From NCBI GenBank assembly GCA_028281575.1, contig JANQJP010000026.1:1-60767 (forward strand): a stretch of DNA of 60,767 bases. The letters run 5' to 3'. The notes under the pieces are model-generated. The model saw nothing but the letters and a program-made list of their open reading frames with translations. It had not been told where the DNA came from and ran no database searches. Source of the stretch: Cellvibrionaceae bacterium (GTDB lineage: Bacteria; Pseudomonadota; Gammaproteobacteria; Pseudomonadales; Cellvibrionaceae). Of the stretch, positions 41,852 through 53,800 are shown one piece after another; the stretch's first letter is position 1; the number at the start of each line of letters is the position of its first letter. The position numbers and the translations under genes are program-made.

Positions 41852-43252
41852 CTAAAAATTTCTATTAATACGATTTAAACCATTTAACGCAGCTACCCGA
41901 TAGGCTTCGGCCATTGTCGGGTAGTTGAACGTTGTGTTTACAAAGTATTCTATCGAATTCGCCTCGTCTTTTTGATTCATAATCGCCTGCCCGATATGAA
42001 TAATTTCGGAAGCTTCGGCGCCAAAACAATGGATGCCTAAGATTTCAAACGTCTCGACATGAAATAATATTTTTATCATGCCGACGTCTTCGCCACTAAT
42101 CTGCCCGCGTGCGGTATCTTTGAAAAAGGCCCGCCCCACTTCGTAAGGTATTTTTGCTGAAGTCAGTTCAGTCTCGGTGTTACCGATAGAACTTATTTCA
42201 GGCAAGGTGTATATTCCTGTAGGTGCATCTTCAATATAGCGAACCTCTTTATCGCATATCGCATCGACAACAGAACGGCCTTGATCGTATGAGGCACTCG
42301 CCAAACTCGGCCAACCGATAACATCTCCCGCCGCGTAAATATATGGCTTTTCGGTACGATAATATTTGTCGACTTTTATCTGACCGCGATGGTTTGCGCT
42401 GAGCCCGACTTTTTCCAAACCAAGTTTATCTGTATTACCACTGCGACCGTTACACCATAGCAACGCATCCGCCTTTATTTTTTTCCCAGATTCCAGTGCT
42501 ATCGTTATGCCATTATCTGAAGTTTCAACGGAATGAAACTCTTCGTTGTGGCGAACCATAACGCCACCATCACGCAAGTGATAGCTCAATGCATCTGAAA
42601 TCTCATCGTCAAGAAAAGATAAAAGCCGCTCCCGAGAATTAATCAAATCCACTTTTACCCCGAGACCAGAAAAAATTGACGCGTATTCACAGCCAATCAC
42701 TCCAGCACCGTAGATCACAAGCGTCCGCGGAGTATGCGTCATATCCAAAATAGAATCGCTGTCGTAAACCCTGGGATGGCTAAAATCAATATTGTCTGGT
42801 TGGTATGGACGGGAGCCCGTCGCAATAAGAATATTCGTTGCGCGAATTTTATGCTTAATGCCTTGGGCATTGGTCACTTCAACTTCATTTTCGCCAATAA
42901 AGCTCGCAAACCCGTCATGAACAGCAATCTGATTTTTCGTGAAATACTCCGTGTGCATTTCGACCTGCTTGGGAATCACACGACCTGCAGCCGCCAAAAT
43001 TTCTGTGTATCCTATAGTAGGTGTCTGGCCGAGTGCGCGGTAAAGCGGTCTATTCCTTAATTGAATGACTTGTTTAACTGCCTGACGCAAAGATTTAGAC
43101 GGAATAGTACCCTTGTGGGTGCAATTTCCGCCGAGTGCGCCGCGGCTATCCACCACAGCGACGCTCATCTCTTTTTTTGCAGCAGCCATCGCCGCCGCCT
43201 CGCCCGAAGGACCCGCTCCGATAATAAGCAAGTCATAATTGAAAACGGCCAT
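41852..43252 (-). CDS. sthA: Soluble pyridine nucleotide transhydrogenase
   Basis: Cytosolic FAD enzyme that moves hydride between NADPH and NAD, mainly draining excess NADPH. It belongs to the disulfide-reductase fold, but the redox motif reads [13 protein letters not shown]: the second Cys is replaced by Thr, as in SthA. FAD loop is [12 protein letters not shown] and the NAD loop [14 protein letters not shown]. Length 466 equals E. coli SthA. It follows nqrM by 15 bp and could be the last gene of the nqr operon. Confidence 0.95.
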   Translation of the reverse strand: MAVFNYDLLIIGAGPSGEAAAMAAAKKEMSVAVVDSRGALGGNCTHKGTIPSKSLRQAVKQVIQLRNRPLYRALGQTPTIGYTEILAAAGRVIPKQVEMHTEYFTKNQIAVHDGFASFIGENEVEVTNAQGIKHKIRATNILIATGSRPYQPDNIDFSHPRVYDSDSILDMTHTPRTLVIYGAGVIGCEYASIFSGLGVKVDLINSRERLLSFLDDEISDALSYHLRDGGVMVRHNEEFHSVETSDNGITIALESGKKIKADALLWCNGRSGNTDKLGLEKVGLSANHRGQIKVDKYYRTEKPYIYAAGDVIGWPSLASASYDQGRSVVDAICDKEVRYIEDAPTGIYTLPEISSIGNTETELTSAKIPYEVGRAFFKDTARGQISGEDVGMIKILFHVETFEILGIHCFGAEASEIIHIGQAIMNQKDEANSIEYFVNTTFNYPTMAEAYRVAALNGLNRINRNF

Positions 43253-43267
43253 AGGATTCCAGCTCAG

Positions 43268-43498
43268 TTATTTACTGTTGTTTGCCTTATAAAACAGGGG
43301 CTCTGCATCGCCTTGAGACTGTTTTTCTTTTTCGCATTTCTTTTTATCACCACCGCAAATATCACATTCGGTTTCCATTCCAAGTGCACCCATGCCACCG
43401 CAAGAGCCCTTAATAGGTTTTCGCCCCAATAACACGCCAACAGACATCGCTGTAACAACAAGGAGCAAAACGATAAGTGCGAGAATAAAAGTAGTCAT
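43268..43498 (-). CDS. nqrM: Na+-NQR maturation protein NqrM
   Basis: 76-residue protein with one N-terminal membrane helix (FILALIVLLLVVTAMSVGVLLG). A cytoplasmic Cys cluster follows: CGGMGALGMETECDICGG, with four Cys in CGG...C..C plus one more in KKCEK. NqrM (DUF539) delivers iron to the membrane Fe site between NqrD and NqrE. It overlaps apbE by four bases (ATGA), the normal end of nqr operons. Confidence 0.94.
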   Translation of the reverse strand: MTTFILALIVLLLVVTAMSVGVLLGRKPIKGSCGGMGALGMETECDICGGDKKKCEKEKQSQGDAEPLFYKANNSK

Positions 43499-44544
43499 GG
43501 CGTCACCATATAATCTTCAAACCGGGGTGTGTAGTTTACGACAAAATCGTCCTCAGCGCGCAAGATAAAAAACGCCGCCAACTGGTGCTGTTCTGCCAAC
43601 GCGAAGCCCCTTTCTGGCCCAAGGACATTTAACGCAGTGGCCCAGGCATCGGCGAGACCGCTCGTACTCGCAACAACAGTAACAGAAGCCAGTTTATGAG
43701 AAATAGGCTCGCCCGTTTTAGGGTCAACCGTATGTGATACCCTACGGCCGTCCCGCTCATAATAATTCCTGTATTCACCTGAGGTAGCGACACCCACTTC
43801 TGAAACCGACAGTACCTGCATTGCCGAACCCCGAATCAACGCCGGTTTCTCAATCGCAATCTGCCAGTTAACCTGATTGGCATTCTTTCCTTTCACACGT
43901 AATTCACCACCTATTTCGACCATCGCATTTAGAATGCCTGCTTGGACCAATTTTTGTGCAACAAAATCAGCGGCGTAGCCTTTCGCGATTGCGGATAAAT
44001 CTACATAAATAGCTTTGTGTTTTTTAATCCGGCCAGAGGCGCAATCCAGTTCCAAAGCTTCGTATCCAACCTGCGCCAGCGTACGTTCAATTTGCTCTTT
44101 ACTTGGCAGGTTCTGAGTTTTCGACGGACCAAAACCCCACATATTTACCAAGGGTCCCACGGTTACATCAAACGCCCCTTGAGATTTAATGCTCACATCT
44201 TGCGCTGCGAGCAAAACATCGCAAAGCATTGGCGATACAGAAAACCACTTTTGTTCAGGAGACAGATTAAATAGAGATAATTCAGAGTCAGTGATATAGG
44301 TCGACATGCTCTGATTTATTTCGTCGAGTGATTGCGTGATAAGCTGTGATAATTCTTCACGTTCAACACTTCCTTCCAGCTTGTCACCTACAATTTTTAT
44401 ATTGTATTGCGTACCCATGGTCGGCCCACTAAATTCATAGACCTGCCATGCGCTATCAGATGAACACGCGGAAAGAAAAGCAGCATAAAAAAAGGCCAGT
44501 AAAACCAGCCTTTTTTTTCTCGAAAAAAATAACACATTCAACAA
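43495..44544 (-). CDS. apbE: FAD:protein FMN transferase ApbE
   Basis: Periplasmic lipoprotein that attaches FMN to Thr residues of NqrB and NqrC. Lipobox LSAC has Cys27. Flavin-site motifs are GPTMGTQYNI, DVTVGPLVNMWGFG, DLSAIAKGYAADF, HTVDPKTGEPI and GLADAWATALNVLG. Length 349 is normal. It starts 2 bp after nqrF. An unusual terminator-like hairpin lies within its first codons (44487-44517). Confidence 0.95.
   Translation of the reverse strand: MLNVLFFSRKKRLVLLAFFYAAFLSACSSDSAWQVYEFSGPTMGTQYNIKIVGDKLEGSVEREELSQLITQSLDEINQSMSTYITDSELSLFNLSPEQKWFSVSPMLCDVLLAAQDVSIKSQGAFDVTVGPLVNMWGFGPSKTQNLPSKEQIERTLAQVGYEALELDCASGRIKKHKAIYVDLSAIAKGYAADFVAQKLVQAGILNAMVEIGGELRVKGKNANQVNWQIAIEKPALIRGSAMQVLSVSEVGVATSGEYRNYYERDGRRVSHTVDPKTGEPISHKLASVTVVASTSGLADAWATALNVLGPERGFALAEQHQLAAFFILRAEDDFVVNYTPRFEDYMVTP
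44487..44517 (-). terminator. Terminator-like hairpin inside the start of apbE
   Basis: AAAAAAAGGC, 11 bases, GCCTTTTTTT: a perfect 10-bp inverted repeat ending in a seven-T run in the direction of transcription, about codons 10-19 of apbE and 30 bp past the nqrF stop. It looks like an intrinsic terminator and could lower expression of apbE-nqrM-sthA relative to nqrA-F. The A7/T7 flanks make the GC part short (3 bp), so strength is uncertain. Confidence 0.5.
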
Positions 44545-44546
44545 TG

Positions 44547-45773
44547 TCAGCCACCGAAATCATCAAGCATAATATTCTCATCTTCTACACCGAGATCTTT
44601 TAGCATTTTAATGACGGCCGCATTCATCATTGGGGGCCCACACATATAATATTCACAATCTTCCGGCGCAGGATGATCTTTCAAATAGTTATCAAGCAAA
44701 ACATTGTGAATAAAACCGGTGTCACCCTCCCAGTTATCCTCTGGCTGAGGATCGGATAAGGCGATGTGCCAATCGAAATTTTCGTTTTCTTCGGCAAGCT
44801 TGTCATACTCATCCTGATAAAAAAGTTCACGCAACGAGCGTGCGCCGTACCAAAAAGATATTTTTCGCTTCGAATCTAAACGCCTCAATTGGTCGAAAAT
44901 ATGTGAGCGCATCGGCGCCATACCAGCACCACCACCGACAAACACCATTTCCGCATCGGTTTCTTTAGCAAAAAATTCACCGAAAGGACCAAAAACGGTA
45001 ACTTTATCACCAGGTTTTAGGTTAAATACCCAAGATGACATTAACCCTGGAGGTACGCCTTGTGCGCGGGGAGGAGGAGTCGCAATACGAATATTAAATT
45101 TAACAATGCCTTTTTCTTCAGGATAATTCGCCATTGAATACGCACGAATTATTGGTTCGGTAGTCACCGACTCCAATTTGAAAAAACCAAAGCGCTCCCA
45201 GTCCTCTTTATATTCGTCTTCCACATCAAAATCGCTGTAATTCACCGCCGATGCCGGACGCTCTAACTGAACATAGCCGCCCGCGCGAAAATCTACATTT
45301 TCACCCTCGGGTAACTTAAGCGTAAGCTCCTTAATAAACGTCGCAACATTGGGATTGGATTCAACCGTACACTCCCACTGCTTAACACCGAAGACTTCCT
45401 CGGGAACTTCTACCTTCATACTCTGCTTAACAGGAACCTGGCAGCTCAAACGCCAGCCCTCTCGCTCCTCGCGCTTGTTAAAAGCACCCTTTTCTGTTGG
45501 CAGCATGGAACCACCACCATCGGAGACTACGCATTTGCACTGCAAACAGCTGCCACCACCACCACAGGCTGACGGCAGAAACAAGTCCGCATTCGCCAAG
45601 GTCTGCATTAGCTTGCCACCCGCCGGCACGGTTATCGTTTTTTCACCATTAATTTCGATGGTGACGTCACCGCTATTTACCAGCTTAGAACGAGCACTTA
45701 AGATCACAGCCACCAACGCAAGAACGATGACCGTGAACATAACTACACCTAAAACAATCTCATTCATGATCAA
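44547..45773 (-). CDS. nqrF: Na+-NQR subunit F
   Basis: NADH-oxidising entry subunit of the sodium-pumping NADH:quinone oxidoreductase. One N-terminal membrane helix (6-25) is followed by a ferredoxin-like 2Fe-2S domain with [12 protein letters not shown] (about 70-81). The FAD domain has [11 protein letters not shown] and the NADH domain [20 protein letters not shown]; the C-terminal end is [27 protein letters not shown] in pieces. Length 408 equals Vibrio NqrF (407). Confidence 0.97.
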   Translation of the reverse strand: MIMNEIVLGVVMFTVIVLALVAVILSARSKLVNSGDVTIEINGEKTITVPAGGKLMQTLANADLFLPSACGGGGSCLQCKCVVSDGGGSMLPTEKGAFNKREEREGWRLSCQVPVKQSMKVEVPEEVFGVKQWECTVESNPNVATFIKELTLKLPEGENVDFRAGGYVQLERPASAVNYSDFDVEDEYKEDWERFGFFKLESVTTEPIIRAYSMANYPEEKGIVKFNIRIATPPPRAQGVPPGLMSSWVFNLKPGDKVTVFGPFGEFFAKETDAEMVFVGGGAGMAPMRSHIFDQLRRLDSKRKISFWYGARSLRELFYQDEYDKLAEENENFDWHIALSDPQPEDNWEGDTGFIHNVLLDNYLKDHPAPEDCEYYMCGPPMMNAAVIKMLKDLGVEDENIMLDDFGG

Positions 45774-45779
45774 AATTCC

Positions 45780-46388
45780 TTATAGGCTGATGCCGCCGAA
45801 TGACTGGAATCCCAGAGACATCAAGCCAACGGTGATAAAGGTAATGCCCAGACCCTGGAGACCTGCTGGAATATCGCTATATTTCAATTTTTCGCGAATA
45901 CCGGCCAACGCAGTAATTGCCAGCGCCCAACCAACACCTGAACCCGTACCAAAAGCAACACTTTCAACTAAATTGTATTCGCGCTGAACCATTAGTAATG
46001 CACCGCCAAGAATTGCGCAGTTAACGGTAATTAATGGTAGGAAAACGCCGAGCGCGTTATACAGTGCAGGAAAATATTTGTCTAAAACCATTTCCATGAT
46101 TTGCACAAGTGCCGCAATCACACCGATATAGCAGATAAGCCCGAGAAAACTGAGATCAACTTCAGGCATTCCTGCCCATGCCAGCGCGCCTTCTTTCAAC
46201 AAATAATTGTAAATAATATTGTTTACCGGCACTGTCACACCCAGTACCACAATGACGGCAATACCCAAACCAAAAGCTGCATCAATTTTTTTAGAAATTG
46301 CAAGGAAGGTACACATGCCCAAAAAGAAGGTCAGGGCCATGTTTTTGATAAATATCGATTCAACAAAAATACTTAATAACGCTTCCAT
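45780..46388 (-). CDS. nqrE: Na+-NQR subunit E
   Basis: 202-residue integral membrane subunit with six helices. It pairs with NqrD around a membrane iron centre, with a conserved Cys in the first helix ([10 protein letters not shown]) and one in NCAILGG. It abuts nqrD with no gap, so the pair is translated together. Length fits Vibrio NqrE (198). Confidence 0.96.
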   Translation of the reverse strand: MEALLSIFVESIFIKNMALTFFLGMCTFLAISKKIDAAFGLGIAVIVVLGVTVPVNNIIYNYLLKEGALAWAGMPEVDLSFLGLICYIGVIAALVQIMEMVLDKYFPALYNALGVFLPLITVNCAILGGALLMVQREYNLVESVAFGTGSGVGWALAITALAGIREKLKYSDIPAGLQGLGITFITVGLMSLGFQSFGGISL

Positions 46389-47033
46389 TTATACAGCCTC
46401 CTGCGCTTTCGTATTTGGCGCAATCTTGAACTCCGGCTCTTCGACCTGTTCCGGTTTATATGCGCGAATGGCCCAGATAATTAAACCAATCAAAAAGAAA
46501 GCACTCGGCGCTATAAGCATCATGCCGTTGCCAATATACCCTTCCGGCATAATTTGAATGCCAAGCAGTTTACCCGCACCAAATAATTCTCTAAACACCG
46601 CGAGTACTATCAATAACGCGCTATAACCGAGGCCATTACCAATACCATCCCAAAAACTTGGAATCGGAGGGTTTTTCATCGCGAACGCTTCTGCCCGCCC
46701 CATCACAATACAGTTGGTAATAATTAGACCGACAAAAACGGACAGCTGCTTACTAATATCGTAAGCAACGGCTTTTAGCACCTGGTCGACGAGAATAACC
46801 AAGGAAGCAATGACCGTCATCTGACAAATAATGCGAATGTTATTTGGGATATGGTTGCGAATAATCGACACAAAAAAGTTTGAGAAAGCACAAACAGTGG
46901 TAAGCGCAATACACATGACCAAAGTAACTTTCAGACTGGTCGTTACCGCCAGAGCAGAACAAATACCCAAAATTTGTAACGCAATTGGGTTATTGTCCAG
47001 AATCGGCTTAAATAATAAATCTTTTACTTTCAT
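46389..47033 (-). CDS. nqrD: Na+-NQR subunit D
   Basis: 214-residue membrane subunit with six helices, homologous to NqrE. It contains the Cys-bearing helices [14 protein letters not shown] and [15 protein letters not shown] that ligate the NqrD/E iron. It lies 3 bp after nqrC. Length fits Vibrio NqrD (210). Confidence 0.96.
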   Translation of the reverse strand: MKVKDLLFKPILDNNPIALQILGICSALAVTTSLKVTLVMCIALTTVCAFSNFFVSIIRNHIPNNIRIICQMTVIASLVILVDQVLKAVAYDISKQLSVFVGLIITNCIVMGRAEAFAMKNPPIPSFWDGIGNGLGYSALLIVLAVFRELFGAGKLLGIQIMPEGYIGNGMMLIAPSAFFLIGLIIWAIRAYKPEQVEEPEFKIAPNTKAQEAV

Positions 47034-47036
47034 CGT

Positions 47037-47813
47037 TTATGCCTCTCCCGCTTTTAGATTTTCGATAAATGGTGCATAGCCACTTTCACCCAACCAATAC
47101 TTAATCATGTTATCGACACCGTTAGTCGTTAGCGTAGCGCCAGACAAACCATCTATTTTGTAGATCGCGTCTGGAGTGCTATCAGACACTTGACCTTTGA
47201 TTACAGTCAGCCCGACACCGCCGTCGCTATTGTAGAGTTGCTTACCCGGCCACAGAGCTTTCCACGCAGGATTATCGACCTCGCCACCGAGCCCAGGTGT
47301 TTCACCGTGCTCGTAATAGCCAATGCCTACAATTGTTTGCAAATCAGCTTCCAGTGCTAAAAAACCGTAAAGCGTGGACCAGAGGCCATAGCCACGAATA
47401 GGCAAAATAATTTTATCCAGTTCGCCGATTTCGTTATTAATAAGATAAACCTGTGCATAATGTTCTCTGCGCGATATACCGGCAATATCTTCCTTTTTAT
47501 CAATTCCCTCGGAAAGCTTGGGATCTTTAGCCGCTTTGCGCTGATCGTATTTAACGCCGTCCAAGTCTAAAGAAAACCTGCCTGTACGCAAATCAACAAC
47601 TTTTGTTTCAACCTGTTCAAATTGTTGGGCAACAGGAATACCCTCTTTTAACAAGCCGGCGGCAGCCAGAATATTTTTATTAAAATCCAATTGTTTGTTC
47701 GCAACCTGCGCGGGCTTTAACATCACCGACGCCGCAGACACAACGACTGAGCAGACAATACACAGCATCAATGTCACTATGACAGTCTTTTGAATAGTAT
47801 CGTTATTAGCCAC
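47037..47813 (-). CDS. nqrC: Na+-NQR subunit C
   Basis: Periplasm-facing FMN subunit anchored by one helix (about 10-30). The covalent FMN site is SGATLT near residue 223; its Thr is loaded by ApbE. I chose the GTG at 47813 ([10 protein letters not shown]), giving 258 residues like Vibrio NqrC (257). The longer open frame to 47870 lies inside nqrB. The GTG start overlaps the end of nqrB by 8 bp. Confidence 0.94.
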   Translation of the reverse strand: MANNDTIQKTVIVTLMLCIVCSVVVSAASVMLKPAQVANKQLDFNKNILAAAGLLKEGIPVAQQFEQVETKVVDLRTGRFSLDLDGVKYDQRKAAKDPKLSEGIDKKEDIAGISRREHYAQVYLINNEIGELDKIILPIRGYGLWSTLYGFLALEADLQTIVGIGYYEHGETPGLGGEVDNPAWKALWPGKQLYNSDGGVGLTVIKGQVSDSTPDAIYKIDGLSGATLTTNGVDNMIKYWLGESGYAPFIENLKAGEA

Positions 47814-49041
47814 GTGCCAACCTCCGCTTAATATTAGACTGCACCACAAAATGGTCGATAAGCGCCGCAAAGATATTTGCGAATAAGATGGCTAACATCA
47901 TCCCCTCTGGGAACGCGGGATTGACCACACGAATAGTCACAACCATAAATCCAATCAAGCCGCCAAACCACCATCTGCCTGCGTTTGTCATCGACGCTGA
48001 AACAGGATCTGTCGCCATAAAAATTGCACCGAAGGCAAAACCGCCGAGTACAAAGTGCCAATAGAATGGCATAGCAAACATCGGGTTGGATGAAGGGTCG
48101 CCAACGGCACCGTAAAGTAAGGCCGTAAGTGTTGTACCTAATAGAACACCACCGATAATACGTGCGGAAGCGATGCCCATAGCAACCATAACCACCCCGC
48201 CAAGCAAAATAGCGAGCGTCGATACCTCACCGATAGAACCGTGCATGTTGCCAAAAAAGCCGTCCCACCAGGTCATTTTCACCTCGAGCGCTTCCATACC
48301 GTGTTGCGCAGCGATAGAAAGCGCGGTGGCACCGGTATAAGCATCGGCTACCACACCATCAATGATCGGTGTCGCCACACCCGTCCAAACAGCTTCGCCC
48401 GACATATAAGCCGGGTAGGCAAAGAACAGGAAAGCACGCCCGGTAAGCGCCGGGTTAAGGAAGTTTTTGCCGGTACCGCCAAATACCTCTTTACCAATAA
48501 CAACACCAAAACTAATACCGAGGGCAGCCTGCCAAAGTGGTAACGCTGGCGGACAGCTCAGCGCAAACAGCACGGAGGTAACGAAGAAACCTTCGTTAAC
48601 TTCATGACCGCGCTTCATCGCAAACAATACTTCCCAAAAACCGCCCACGATAAATACAACCATATAGATAGGCACAAAGAACACTGCGCCGTACACAAGG
48701 TTATCCCACAGGCTGCTGGGATCATGCCCTGCAAGCATCGCAATTATCGCACCGCGCCAACCTTCAATACCCGTGGCGCCCATGCTTTCCAGTATCACGT
48801 TTGATTGATACCCAAGATTGTACATACCAAAGAACATCGCGGGGAACGTACAAGCCCAAACAGTAATCATGATGCGTTTGAGGTCTATACCATCACGCAC
48901 ATGCGCTGTCGTTCGCGTAACACTGTTCGGCTGAAAGAAAATTGTATCCGCCGCTTCGTAGAGCGCATACCAACTCTCGTACTTGCCGCCTTTATGGAAA
49001 TGCGGCTCCATATCGTCAAAAATCTTACGTAAAAATTTCAC
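47806..49041 (-). CDS. nqrB: Na+-NQR subunit B
   Basis: Main membrane subunit with about ten helices, carrying riboflavin, a covalent FMN and part of the sodium path. The FMN site is TGATALS (Thr near 240), the second ApbE target. [28 protein letters not shown] is recognisable in pieces as the family core. Length 411 matches Vibrio NqrB (414). Confidence 0.97.
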   Translation of the reverse strand: MKFLRKIFDDMEPHFHKGGKYESWYALYEAADTIFFQPNSVTRTTAHVRDGIDLKRIMITVWACTFPAMFFGMYNLGYQSNVILESMGATGIEGWRGAIIAMLAGHDPSSLWDNLVYGAVFFVPIYMVVFIVGGFWEVLFAMKRGHEVNEGFFVTSVLFALSCPPALPLWQAALGISFGVVIGKEVFGGTGKNFLNPALTGRAFLFFAYPAYMSGEAVWTGVATPIIDGVVADAYTGATALSIAAQHGMEALEVKMTWWDGFFGNMHGSIGEVSTLAILLGGVVMVAMGIASARIIGGVLLGTTLTALLYGAVGDPSSNPMFAMPFYWHFVLGGFAFGAIFMATDPVSASMTNAGRWWFGGLIGFMVVTIRVVNPAFPEGMMLAILFANIFAALIDHFVVQSNIKRRLARG

Positions 49042-49043
49042 CC

Positions 49044-50381
49044 TTAGCCCTCCTGCTCAATTTGAGTGAGGTTATCGCGAAGAATAGGACCGTATTCATA
49101 CTTGCCTGGGCAAATAAAAGTACACAGGGCCAAATCTTCTTCATCCAACTCCAAACACCCGAGTAGCTGAGCTGTCTCGGTATCGCCGACAATAAGCGCA
49201 CGAAGCAGTTGGGTGGGCAATATATCGAGAGGCATGACTTTCTCGTATGCACCAATGGGAACCATGGCACGTTCACTACCATTGGTGGACGTGGTGAAAT
49301 CAAATTTCTTACCGCCGAAAAGCTTCGACAGATAAATAGGTAGTACAGAAAAACGGTTGGCACCCGCACCGATATAGTGGAGAAAAGGCCGCTCACGCCC
49401 TTCTGTAAGCACTGTTACTTGATTCGCGTAGCGGCCTAAAAAAGCAAATGCCCCTGCCGATCGCCGCCCACCGAACACTGAGCCAGAAATCACACGATTT
49501 TCGCCCGGCTTCATTTCTCCGGCGGTAAGCTCATCCAAATTAGCACCTACGCGAGTTTTTAATAAGCGCGGTCTTTCAACCTGAGGACCAGCCAAGGACA
49601 CAACGCGTTCAACATCTAATTTACCAGACGTGAACAGCTTGCCAATTGCAATAACATCTTGGTAACCAACTGTCCATGCGCTTTTCTCAGCGCTGACAGG
49701 GGCTAAATAATGGATATGTGTACCCACATTACCCGCCGGATGCATGCCACCAAAGACATGTCCTTCAGCGCACGCGGGAAGCTCTAACGAGCTCTCGGCG
49801 CCGTGGCCGACAAACACCTTGCCTTCGGTAAGGCGCGACAACACTTGTAAACCATTAGCAAAGGCATCGTTACTAAGCGAAATAACAACTGATGTATCGG
49901 CCGCCAAGGGGTTCGTGTCCATCGCTGAAATAAAGATATTATCTGGGCTAGCATCTAAAGCTGGTACTTTACTGTAGGGCCGCGTGCGAATCGACGTCCA
50001 AAGACCCGAGTTCACTAAATTCTCGACAACCTGTGATCGCTCAAGTTGCGCTAATTCACTTGCTGAATACACAGCAAACTGCTCTTGTTCATCCCCCTCA
50101 ACGTCAATAACAATTGACTGGAACACGCGCCGATCACCGCGGTTAATCGCCGCGACGGTACCAGAACCTGGTGAGGTGTATTTTACTCCTTCTGTTTTTT
50201 TATCCGTAAAGAGCACTTGACCGAGTTTGACCTTGTCACCGACCTGCACAAGCATTGTCGGTTTCATGCCATGGTAGTCAAATCCAATTACGGCAACAGA
50301 ACGGACCGAGGGGCCATCTTCTATGGTTTGCTGTGGCGCACCAGAGATAGGCAAGTCCAATCCACGACGGATCTTAATCAT
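49044..50381 (-). CDS. nqrA: Na+-NQR subunit A
   Basis: Peripheral cytoplasmic subunit, 445 residues, first gene of the operon. It begins [13 protein letters not shown] and has [35 protein letters not shown] and [21 protein letters not shown] at the C-terminus, all typical of NqrA. Length fits Vibrio NqrA (446). It is divergent from mfd across about 430 bp. Confidence 0.97.
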   Translation of the reverse strand: MIKIRRGLDLPISGAPQQTIEDGPSVRSVAVIGFDYHGMKPTMLVQVGDKVKLGQVLFTDKKTEGVKYTSPGSGTVAAINRGDRRVFQSIVIDVEGDEQEQFAVYSASELAQLERSQVVENLVNSGLWTSIRTRPYSKVPALDASPDNIFISAMDTNPLAADTSVVISLSNDAFANGLQVLSRLTEGKVFVGHGAESSLELPACAEGHVFGGMHPAGNVGTHIHYLAPVSAEKSAWTVGYQDVIAIGKLFTSGKLDVERVVSLAGPQVERPRLLKTRVGANLDELTAGEMKPGENRVISGSVFGGRRSAGAFAFLGRYANQVTVLTEGRERPFLHYIGAGANRFSVLPIYLSKLFGGKKFDFTTSTNGSERAMVPIGAYEKVMPLDILPTQLLRALIVGDTETAQLLGCLELDEEDLALCTFICPGKYEYGPILRDNLTQIEQEG

Positions 50382-50810
50382 ACGTCTTAGCCTAGTTCAA
50401 TTAAAAAACTGGTAAATATTGAGTGTTTATATTCATTGTTTTAATGACTGGGGTATTCTGAAAGCCCCTTCCACTCAGAATCACTCACTGTAAGGTCAAA
50501 TTAGTGTCAACAGGCCCTAGTAAGGCCCGCAAAATTGAACACTTTTAAGCCATATCGAAGTAATTTTAGTCGAACTGCAGAAAATTCGCCGTTCGAGGGT
50601 AAAAAATCCGGCAACATTATAGTGAGGCCACCCATTTAACGCCAGTAAGCGTGGGGTTTTGCATGTGCCAAACACAAAAAAACAAAAAAGACGCAGCTAG
50701 AACATAAGCCATTCAATAATTTGCACGCCACATCGCTTGGCGAAGACTGTTGTCATGACAGCTTCATCGCTACAATTGCCCGCTAAATTTTTACACCTAA
50801 CACAATCTAA
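50382..50810. other. nqrA-mfd divergent intergenic region
   Basis: 429 bp that must hold the nqr and mfd promoters. The only structure I recognise is the 24-bp short dispersed repeat at 50497-50520. AAAAAAACAAAAAAG (50676-50690) gives a purine-rich tract. No convincing gene. Confidence 0.45.
50497..50520 (+). repeat. Short dispersed repeat, copy 2
   Basis: CAAATTAG, TG, TCAACAGGCCCTAG: 22 of 24 bases are shared with 13760-13783. Downstream bases (TAAGGCCCGC) also echo the GGGCCCG that follows copy 1. Here it is intergenic, about 115 bp upstream of nqrA. Confidence 0.7.
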
Positions 50811-53800
50811 ATGAACAAAATTTGTACGCCCCCTACTCCGCCACCTCCTGGTCTCAGGCATACCTGGGCGGGCTTGGATAAAAGCGCAGCCGCCTTGGCT
50901 ATTAGTAAACAAATAGAAGCTGGTGGTCAACATTTGATCGTCACACCGTCGATGGCCAGCGCAGAACGACTTTATCTGGACTTACAGATTTTTCTTCAAG
51001 GCAGTGATAACCCATCGAAGGTTTATCTTTTCCCCGATTGGGAAACCCTGCCATATGACAGCTTCTCGCCCCATCAGGATATTATCTCTGACCGACTGCG
51101 CTGCTTGTACGAATTAAGTTTCAACCACGACATATGCGTCATCGTATCGGCACAAACGCTGCTACAACGTCTCGTACCAACCAACTATATCGCATCGAAG
51201 AGTTTGTTGGTGCAGGTTGGACAGACAATCGAACGCGGAAACTTCAACGAATCGTTATTGGCGGCCGGTTACACTCGCGTAGACTCCGTTTACCAGCACG
51301 GCGAATTTGCCGTGCGCGGGTCACTTATTGATATTTTTCCGATGGGTACACACAGCGCTTATCGGCTCGAGTTTTTTGACAATGACGTCGAAAGCTTACG
51401 GGAATTTGATCCCGATACGCAACGCACGACAAAAGTCGTTGAAAAAATTGAACTCTTACCCGGTAGAGAATGCCCATTGGATGCTGAAGCGATTGCTCGA
51501 TTCCGTGACAACTGGCACCAGGCATTTAATGTGGACCACCGAAATTGCACAATTTACCAAGATGTTAACGCCGGCATTGCTCCGGCAGGTATAGAATATT
51601 ATCTTCCGCTCTTTTTCGAAAACTCAGCGTGCTTAACGGATTACCTGCCTAATACGGGAACGATCTTTTTTTTCGACGGCATCGATAAGGCGATTGAAAA
51701 CTATTGGCGGGAAGTTCACGCTCGTTATGAAAGTCGGGCGGGCGATATCAGACGTCCAATTCTAAAACCCGAACGCGTTTTTTTCCCAGTCGACGAGATT
51801 TATCGAGCAATAAAACCCTTTGCGAGAATCGACGTAAGTCGAGCGAGCAGTGAAAGAACTGGCACACAAGCATTTACGCTGGATTCTCTACCCAACATAT
51901 CGGTAGATACAAATGCAAATACCCCACTTCATCGACTCGCAAGTTTTTTAGAAAGCACGCAAAAACGTATCTTGTTTTGCGCAGAAAGCGAAGGCCGACG
52001 CGAAGTCCTATTGGAACAACTTGCTAAAATCGACCTTCGTCCTCAGCAGGTAGAACATATAAATGCTTTTTTAAACAGCGATATTCCCGTCGCACTTACT
52101 GTTGCAAATATCGAATCAGGTATCAACGGATCAAAAACCGACGGCTTCATTTTCATTAATGAAATCATGTTATACGGTGATCGGGTACAACAGGCCCGTC
52201 GACGAAAAAAAACGAGCGACGATGCAGACGGCATCGTTAAAAACCTCACCGAATTAAAAATTGGCCATGCAGTTGTGCATCTTGAGCACGGCGTCGGCAG
52301 GTATTTAGGCCTCGAAACCATTGAGCACGCCGGCCAAATCGAAGAGTTTTTGGTACTAGAATATGCCGGTGAAGCCAAACTCTATGTCCCCGTGGCTAAT
52401 TTACACCTCATTAGCAGGTACTCAGCGTCGGAAGAGACTCAAGTTCCCCTACACCGACTCGGCAACGATCACTGGCAGAAGGCCAAACGCAAAGCCGCTG
52501 AAAAAATTCGCGACGTCGCCGCTGAACTTCTCAATGTCTACGCACAACGTCAGGCGCGCGTGGGTTTTAGCCACGAAATGGACAAACAGCATTACGAGCG
52601 CTTCGCCGCAGAATTTCCGTTTGAAGAAACACCGGATCAAACGGTGGCAATCGAAGCTGTGCGAGCAGATATGCTCTCACCGCGCCCCATGGATAGACTC
52701 GTATGTGGTGATGTCGGTTTTGGCAAAACAGAAGTCGCCATGCGCGCGGCATTTATCGCCGCCCAAAACAGCAAACAGATTGCAGTACTTGTACCGACGA
52801 CACTATTGGCGCAACAACACTATGAGAATTTTATCGATCGGTTCGCAAACTGGCCGGTCAATATTGACGTGATTTCACGTTTCCGCAGCACTAAAGAATC
52901 CAGCGACACAATAAAACGTATCGCTAGTGGTCAAGTTGATGTCATCATTGGCACACATAAATTACTCTTTGGCAGTATCGAGTTTGCAAACTTAGGTTTG
53001 GTTATTATCGACGAGGAACACCGCTTTGGCGTGCGGCAAAAAGAGGCCTTAAAAACCATTCGTTCAGAAGTCGATATCCTAAATTTAACCGCAACGCCAA
53101 TACCGCGAACACTTAATATGGCGATGTCCGGCATGCGTGATTTATCGATTATTGCGACGCCACCCGCAAAACGCCTTTCTGTAAAAACCTTTGTACGCGA
53201 GCACGACAAAAATCTGATTAAAGAAGCTGTTCTTCGAGAAATTATGCGCGGAGGACAGCTTTACTATTTGCACAACGAAGTCAAAAGTATTGAAAAAACC
53301 GCTGCAGACTTAGCAGAGCTAGTTCCTGAAGCCCGCATTCAGATTGGACATGGACAAATGCGCGAACGCGAACTCGAAGCCGTGATGTCCGATTTTTATC
53401 ACAAGCGTTTTAATATATTGGTATGCACCACCATTATCGAGACAGGTATTGATGTACCTTCAGCAAATACCATTATTATTGATCGGGCCGACAAATTCGG
53501 ACTGGCGCAATTGCATCAATTGCGCGGCCGTGTCGGCCGTTCGCACCACCAGGCATATGCCTACCTGCTCTCACCAGGTAAGCGTAATTTAACCGCAGAT
53601 GCACAAAAGCGACTTGAGGCTATTGAAGAGGCACAAGATTTGGGCGCGGGCTTTACACTCGCCTCACACGACCTCGAAATCCGCGGCGCGGGTGAACTGC
53701 TTGGCGAAGAACAAAGTGGCCAAATGCAAGCAATTGGATTTACGCTCTACATGGATATGCTCGACCGCGCGGTCAAAGCGATCCAAAATGGCGAACAACT

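Noticed and set aside
47814-47870. Longer nqrC starting inside nqrB
   Set aside because: The extra residues are out of family; the GTG at 47813 gives the usual N-terminus and length.
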